A DNA stretch of 8,430 bases from contig JABIPD010000070.1 of the NCBI GenBank assembly GCA_018698735.1, positions 1-8,430 on the forward strand, in the 5' to 3' direction. A program made the position numbers and the translations under genes. This stretch comes from Candidatus Jacksonbacteria bacterium (GTDB lineage: Bacteria; Patescibacteriota; Patescibacteriia; UBA9629; GWA2-43-13). Shown here in pieces: positions 5,921-8,430 of the stretch. The notes beneath the pieces are model-generated. The model did no database searches, was not told the DNA's origin, and was given only the letters and a program-made list of their open reading frames with translations. Each line of letters starts with the position of its first letter. Within the stretch, counting starts at the first letter, position 1.

Positions 5921-6816
5921 ACACCCCCACGAAGGGCTTTTATACGCTCTTCTGTTGGAGGATGTGTCATCCAAAGTTTAGAAAACCAAGAAATCTCTTT
6001 ACGAGGTTCTTTTTTGTATGGATCGGAAATCCACAAATGAGCTGTCGCATGAGTTGCACGAGGCATTTGGTGTTTATTCGAAGCTATTTTCTCGAGAGCC
6101 CTTGCAAGGCCTTCTGGATACCGGGTTAACAACACAGCAGAGGCATCTGCTAAAAATTCTCTTTTCCGAGAAATAGCTAAACGAATAATCACTGCAACAA
6201 TCGGAGACAAAATGGCCAAAACAATCCCAACAATCAACATAACATTACCGCCACTCTCTCTTCGAGATTTTCCACCACCAAACCAGAGTGAACGTAAAAA
6301 TATATCTGCAAAAATTGAGATAAATCCAACTAAAATAACAATCACTGTAGACAACAACATGTCTTTGTTTCCTATATGCGCAAGCTCATGGGCTAGAACA
6401 CCTTCTAATTCCGGTTTCTCTAATTTTTCGAGTAAGCCTGTTGAGACTGCAATAATGGCGTGGTCCTCGTTTCTTCCAGTAGCAAAGGCATTTGGCTGTG
6501 GGCTGTTAATAACATACAGCCTCGGTGTTTTAAGGCCCGCTGTAATGCATAAATTTTCCAGCAAATTATATACCTCTGGAGCAACTTTTCTGTCGACTTC
6601 TTTTGCATGATACATTGCCAGTACAATTTTGTCTGAGGAATAATACGAAACTAAATTCATTCCAACACTAAACACTACTGCAATAATCAAAATACCTGGA
6701 GAGTTATAATAATACGAAAAAAACCATCCCAATCCCATAATAAATACGAAGAACCCGGCTACTAGCAACCAGGTTTTTCGGATATTACTATCTTTATGAG
6801 TGTATATCGATGCCAT
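5917..6816 (-). CDS. htpX: Membrane zinc metalloprotease HtpX
   Basis: Integral-membrane M48 peptidase that degrades misfolded membrane proteins. The protein has 299 residues, close to the usual size. Seen: two N-terminal membrane helices (about 14-34 and 38-57), the SPQPNAFATGR segment (105-115) typical of HtpX, the zinc site HELAH (H143, E144, H147), a third ligand Glu220 in REFLADA, two further membrane helices (about 154-174 and 192-213), and the C-terminal THPP motif (284-287) followed by ERIKAL. All catalytic positions are present. I chose the ATG at 6816 over an in-frame start at 6894, because the longer form would overlap the upstream gene by 77 bases and add a non-conserved stretch. 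The ATG begins one base after the stop of the PsbP-like gene, so translation is probably coupled. Co-occurrence with lemA upstream is a common arrangement. No Shine-Dalgarno site is visible. Confidence 0.95.
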   Translation of the reverse strand: MASIYTHKDSNIRKTWLLVAGFFVFIMGLGWFFSYYYNSPGILIIAVVFSVGMNLVSYYSSDKIVLAMYHAKEVDRKVAPEVYNLLENLCITAGLKTPRLYVINSPQPNAFATGRNEDHAIIAVSTGLLEKLEKPELEGVLAHELAHIGNKDMLLSTVIVILVGFISIFADIFLRSLWFGGGKSRRESGGNVMLIVGIVLAILSPIVAVIIRLAISRKREFLADASAVLLTRYPEGLARALEKIASNKHQMPRATHATAHLWISDPYKKEPRKEISWFSKLWMTHPPTEERIKALRGGV

Positions 6817-6817
6817 G

Positions 6818-7483
6818 CTATTGAATAAATTTAATGCTTGCCACAAGCGCATCAAATTTTTCGGCAATATTATATATAAGAGGAGTTCCCGCACGTGAAG
6901 CCCATTCTTCTGGACGTAATCTTTCTGCAGTTAAAACAAGTCCATTCAACTCTGGCTTTGAAGGCTTTATATAATAATAAATTTCTTGAATGTTATTTCT
7001 CCAAAGTACATCTTCTAAACTTCGAGTTACTATAATACCACTCTCAGTTGTGTAGGTATTACAAACTGCTGAAGATTTGTCGTCACAATAATGCTTAACA
7101 AAATCTTCACTATCAATATCACGTGATATATCGCCCCAATATCCTCCTCGAGCCGGAAGTTCTGAACCTCTCACGCTCGTTGCTAGAAAAAGATTCATTG
7201 AAAGATGTCCCTGCCCCTCTTCTAAATGAAAAAAAGACAACCCCTGAGTAGGAACCCTATCTGGTTTAATAGTACCCCAAGCCTTGGGGTAATCAAATTC
7301 GATACCAAGATCCTCATTTCTGTATGTTGCTACTTCTTCATCTCCAAAGGAGCCAGGCAGAACATCAAATGAATTTGAAATCCTATATCCTATTGCTGGG
7401 ATAATATTTAAATGTATCCCTCCACTAAGCAAAACCACTCCTAAAAAAAATCCTATTATAAAACTAAATCGATGAATCTTCAT
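6818..7483 (-). CDS. Membrane-anchored PsbP/DUF1795-like protein between lemA and htpX
   Basis: A 221-residue protein with a single N-terminal membrane helix or uncleaved signal (residues 6-25, FSFIIGFFLGVVLLSGGIHL) and an extracytoplasmic domain. Residues 54-70 (YRNEDLGIEFDYPKAWG) carry the strand-turn-strand opening typical of PsbP/DUF1795-fold proteins, and the C-terminal helix NIAEKFDALVASIKFI closes such a fold. Only two Cys occur (133, 141), in the middle of the domain, and might form a disulfide. No lipobox Cys follows the membrane segment. It lies 29 bases after lemA and one base before htpX, so it belongs to that transcription unit. The fold assignment rests on pattern recognition; the role is unknown, possibly a substrate or cofactor of the membrane quality-control cluster. 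Confidence 0.82.
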   Translation of the reverse strand: MKIHRFSFIIGFFLGVVLLSGGIHLNIIPAIGYRISNSFDVLPGSFGDEEVATYRNEDLGIEFDYPKAWGTIKPDRVPTQGLSFFHLEEGQGHLSMNLFLATSVRGSELPARGGYWGDISRDIDSEDFVKHYCDDKSSAVCNTYTTESGIIVTRSLEDVLWRNNIQEIYYYIKPSKPELNGLVLTAERLRPEEWASRAGTPLIYNIAEKFDALVASIKFIQ

Positions 7484-7512
7484 AAAACTACTCTATTAAT
7501 ATATTGAATCTG

Positions 7513-8064
7513 TTAAAACGAAACTTTTGGTACTGCTTTCTCTGAATCATCCATATCGAAGAATTCTTCTTTTTTAAATTTGAACAATGACCCAATTACA
7601 TTTGTTGGAAACGTTTCGAGCGCATTTTTTAGGTCTTTTACCGTATCGTTGTAGAATCGTCGAGATGCCTGCACTTTATTCTCTGTCTCTGCTAATTCCT
7701 TCTGTAATTCAATAAAATTAGTATTAGCCTTTAAGTCTGGATAGCTCTCTGCAACCGCAAACAGGCTCTTTAAGGCCCCTGTGAGCATGTTTTCGGCCTG
7801 AGCCTTCTGGTGGGGTTTTTCGGTGTTAATAGCGTTCGTACGAGCCTCTGTTACCTTAGTAAATACGCCTTCTTCATGTTTGGCATATCCTTTTACAGTA
7901 GCTATTACATTTGGGATAAGATCATGCCTTCTTTTAAGCTGAACTTCTATATCTGAATACGCTTCATGAACACGATTTCTGGTACGAACAAGCCCGTTGT
8001 ACATTGCAATAATCAAGATAACAACAACTGCAACAGCACCAAGAATAATAAATAATGGATTCAT
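7513..8064 (-). CDS. lemA: LemA family membrane protein
   Basis: A 183-residue LemA protein: an N-terminal membrane helix (3-22) and a long helical bundle. Diagnostic stretches are YNGLVRTRNRVHEAYSDIEV (22-41), QLKRRHDLIPNVIATVKGYA (42-61), the glutamate-rich helix FIELQKELAETENKVQASRR (117-136) and RFYNDTVKDLKNALETFPTN (136-155), with FFDMDD near the C-terminus, all as in the family. The start at 8064 places the helix immediately at the N-terminus; an upstream in-frame codon at 8097 would add 11 residues and is not needed. It is the first gene of the lemA / PsbP-like / htpX unit. The molecular role of LemA is not settled; it often accompanies HtpX-type proteases. Confidence 0.95.
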   Translation of the reverse strand: MNPLFIILGAVAVVVILIIAMYNGLVRTRNRVHEAYSDIEVQLKRRHDLIPNVIATVKGYAKHEEGVFTKVTEARTNAINTEKPHQKAQAENMLTGALKSLFAVAESYPDLKANTNFIELQKELAETENKVQASRRFYNDTVKDLKNALETFPTNVIGSLFKFKKEEFFDMDDSEKAVPKVSF

Positions 8065-8101
8065 AGAAATTACGTTAAAAATAAACAATTCTGTCAAGCT
8101 G

Positions 8102-8129
8102 AGTATACCACCGCCTCAAAATAATTCAA
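8102..8129 (-). promoter_or_regulatory. Promoter of the lemA operon
   Basis: Minus strand: TTGAAT (8129-8124), a 16-base spacer, and an extended -10 TGG-TATACT (hexamer 8107-8102). The extended -10 is identical to that of the pilT promoter. The start would fall near 8095, about 30 bases before the lemA ATG. A second, perfect TTGACA lies at 8097-8092; its best-spaced -10 (CGTAAT, 8074-8069) would give an essentially leaderless lemA transcript. Confidence 0.55.
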
Positions 8130-8131
8130 CT

Positions 8132-8162
8132 AAAAAAGCCCTTCTTCTCATAAGGCTTTTTT
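8132..8162. terminator. Bidirectional intrinsic terminator
   Basis: AAAAAAGCC (8132-8140) pairs with GGCTTTTTT (8154-8162), and CTT/AAG can extend the stem inward with one bulge. Each strand reads as a GC-cored hairpin followed by a T-tract. On the minus strand it would stop readthrough from the gene at the right edge before the lemA promoter. Confidence 0.75.
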
Positions 8163-8244
8163 CGTCATTCCAAGCTTGACTGGGGACCCAATAACGAGAA
8201 AAGAGCACCAAAGCCTGGATCCCCGATCGGGGTCGAGGATGACG
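8163..8244. repeat. Long imperfect palindromic repeat (dispersed intergenic element type)
   Basis: The block opens with CGTCATTCC and closes with GAGGATGACG. The inner arms (CTTGACTGGGGACCCA against TGGATCCCCGATCGGGGTCG) are also imperfectly complementary, so the element folds into a long hairpin of about 80 bases. The ends and inner GGATCCCCGATC stretch resemble the GTCAT-flanked palindromic repeats scattered between genes in many bacteria. It is clearly richer in G+C than its surroundings and contains no reading frame. Confidence 0.65.
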
Positions 8245-8286
8245 AACAAAAGGAAGAGCAGGTTCCTCCATCACAAGGATTAAGCA

Positions 8287-8300
8287 CGACCGGGATGACG
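8287..8300. repeat. Truncated copy of the palindromic repeat end
   Basis: CGACCGGGATGACG repeats, with small changes, the closing end of the 8163-8244 element (CGAGGATGACG). The opening half is missing, so this is a remnant of a second copy 43 bases further on. The bases between (8245-8286) and after it up to 8303 show no gene. Confidence 0.4.
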
Positions 8301-8303
8301 GAG

Positions 8304-8333
8304 AAAAAAATAAAAGCCGTCAGCGTTGAGCTG
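8304..8333 (-). terminator. Weak terminator after the right-edge gene
   Basis: On the minus strand CAGC-TCAAC-GCTG (8333-8321) is followed by ACGG, then CTTTTATTTTTTT. It begins eight bases after the stop codon of the gene entering from the right. The stem has only four pairs and a gap before the T-run, so it is a weak candidate. Confidence 0.35.
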
Positions 8334-8340
8334 GATGTCT

Positions 8341-8430
8341 TTATTCTCCTATTTTTTCTTTTACTTTATCGACAACATCTTCAATTTTCCAATCAGACTT
8401 TACCAAATACTCAGAAATATCTTTCTCTGC
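8341..8430 (-). CDS. C-terminal end of an unidentified gene (truncated by window edge)
   Basis: An open minus-strand frame runs from the window edge to a TAA at 8343-8341: 29 residues ending SDWKIEDVVDKVKEKIGE. The composition (Lys/Glu-rich amphipathic helix, AT-rich codons like the neighbouring genes) and the stop followed by a possible terminator support a real gene end. The fragment is too short to name a family. Confidence 0.6.
   Translation of the reverse strand, partial: AEKDISEYLVKSDWKIEDVVDKVKEKIGE

Noticed and set aside
6212..6610. Forward 132-codon frame
   Set aside because: It is antisense to htpX across the zinc site and membrane helices; no domain or start signal.
8163..8300. 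CRISPR array or tRNA
   Set aside because: There is one palindrome and a partial copy, not regularly spaced direct repeats, and no cloverleaf with acceptor and T-loop was found.

Overview
The window reads as a piece of a small-genome, AT-leaning bacterial chromosome using the standard code (TGA serves as a stop). The gene mix is a PilT ATPase followed by a cyclic-nucleotide-fold/GAF protein, a LemA/HtpX cluster, small exported Ig-like and PsbP-like proteins, tight spacing, and mostly no Shine-Dalgarno sites. This fits Candidatus Patescibacteria (CPR, Parcubacteria-like). The lineage call is an inference; no rRNA or universal marker gene is present.

Layout. 1-749 (+): the C-terminal three quarters of a D-2-hydroxyacid dehydrogenase, converging on and overlapping a minus-strand operon. 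3777-710 (-): a candidate promoter, a cobalamin (B12) riboswitch, a structured leader ending in a terminator-like hairpin with a T-tract, then three exported proteins. These are a 185-aa protein of unknown family; a 530-aa protein with an alpha/alpha-toroid domain, a DUF4430 domain and a C-terminal Ig-like domain; and a 171-aa Ig-like protein with a C-terminal membrane anchor. 3799-5920 (+): a divergent promoter, then pilT and a gene for a cNMP-fold/GAF protein. 8129-5917 (-): promoter, lemA, a membrane-anchored PsbP-like protein, htpX. 8132-8430: a bidirectional terminator, a long imperfect palindromic repeat with a broken second copy, a weak terminator, and the last 29 codons of a minus-strand gene that enters from the right.

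The most interesting part is the riboswitch operon. The toroid plus DUF4430 arrangement is the architecture of animal intrinsic factor and transcobalamin. Finding it in a bacterial exported protein downstream of a B12 riboswitch suggests a surface corrinoid-capture system. The membrane-anchored Ig-like protein and the unknown first-gene product may be its partners. No B12 transporter or B12-dependent enzyme lies in the window, so the role rests on the riboswitch, the domain order and the operon.

The other two clusters are more ordinary: pilus retraction with a probable sensory partner, and a membrane-stress/proteolysis cluster.
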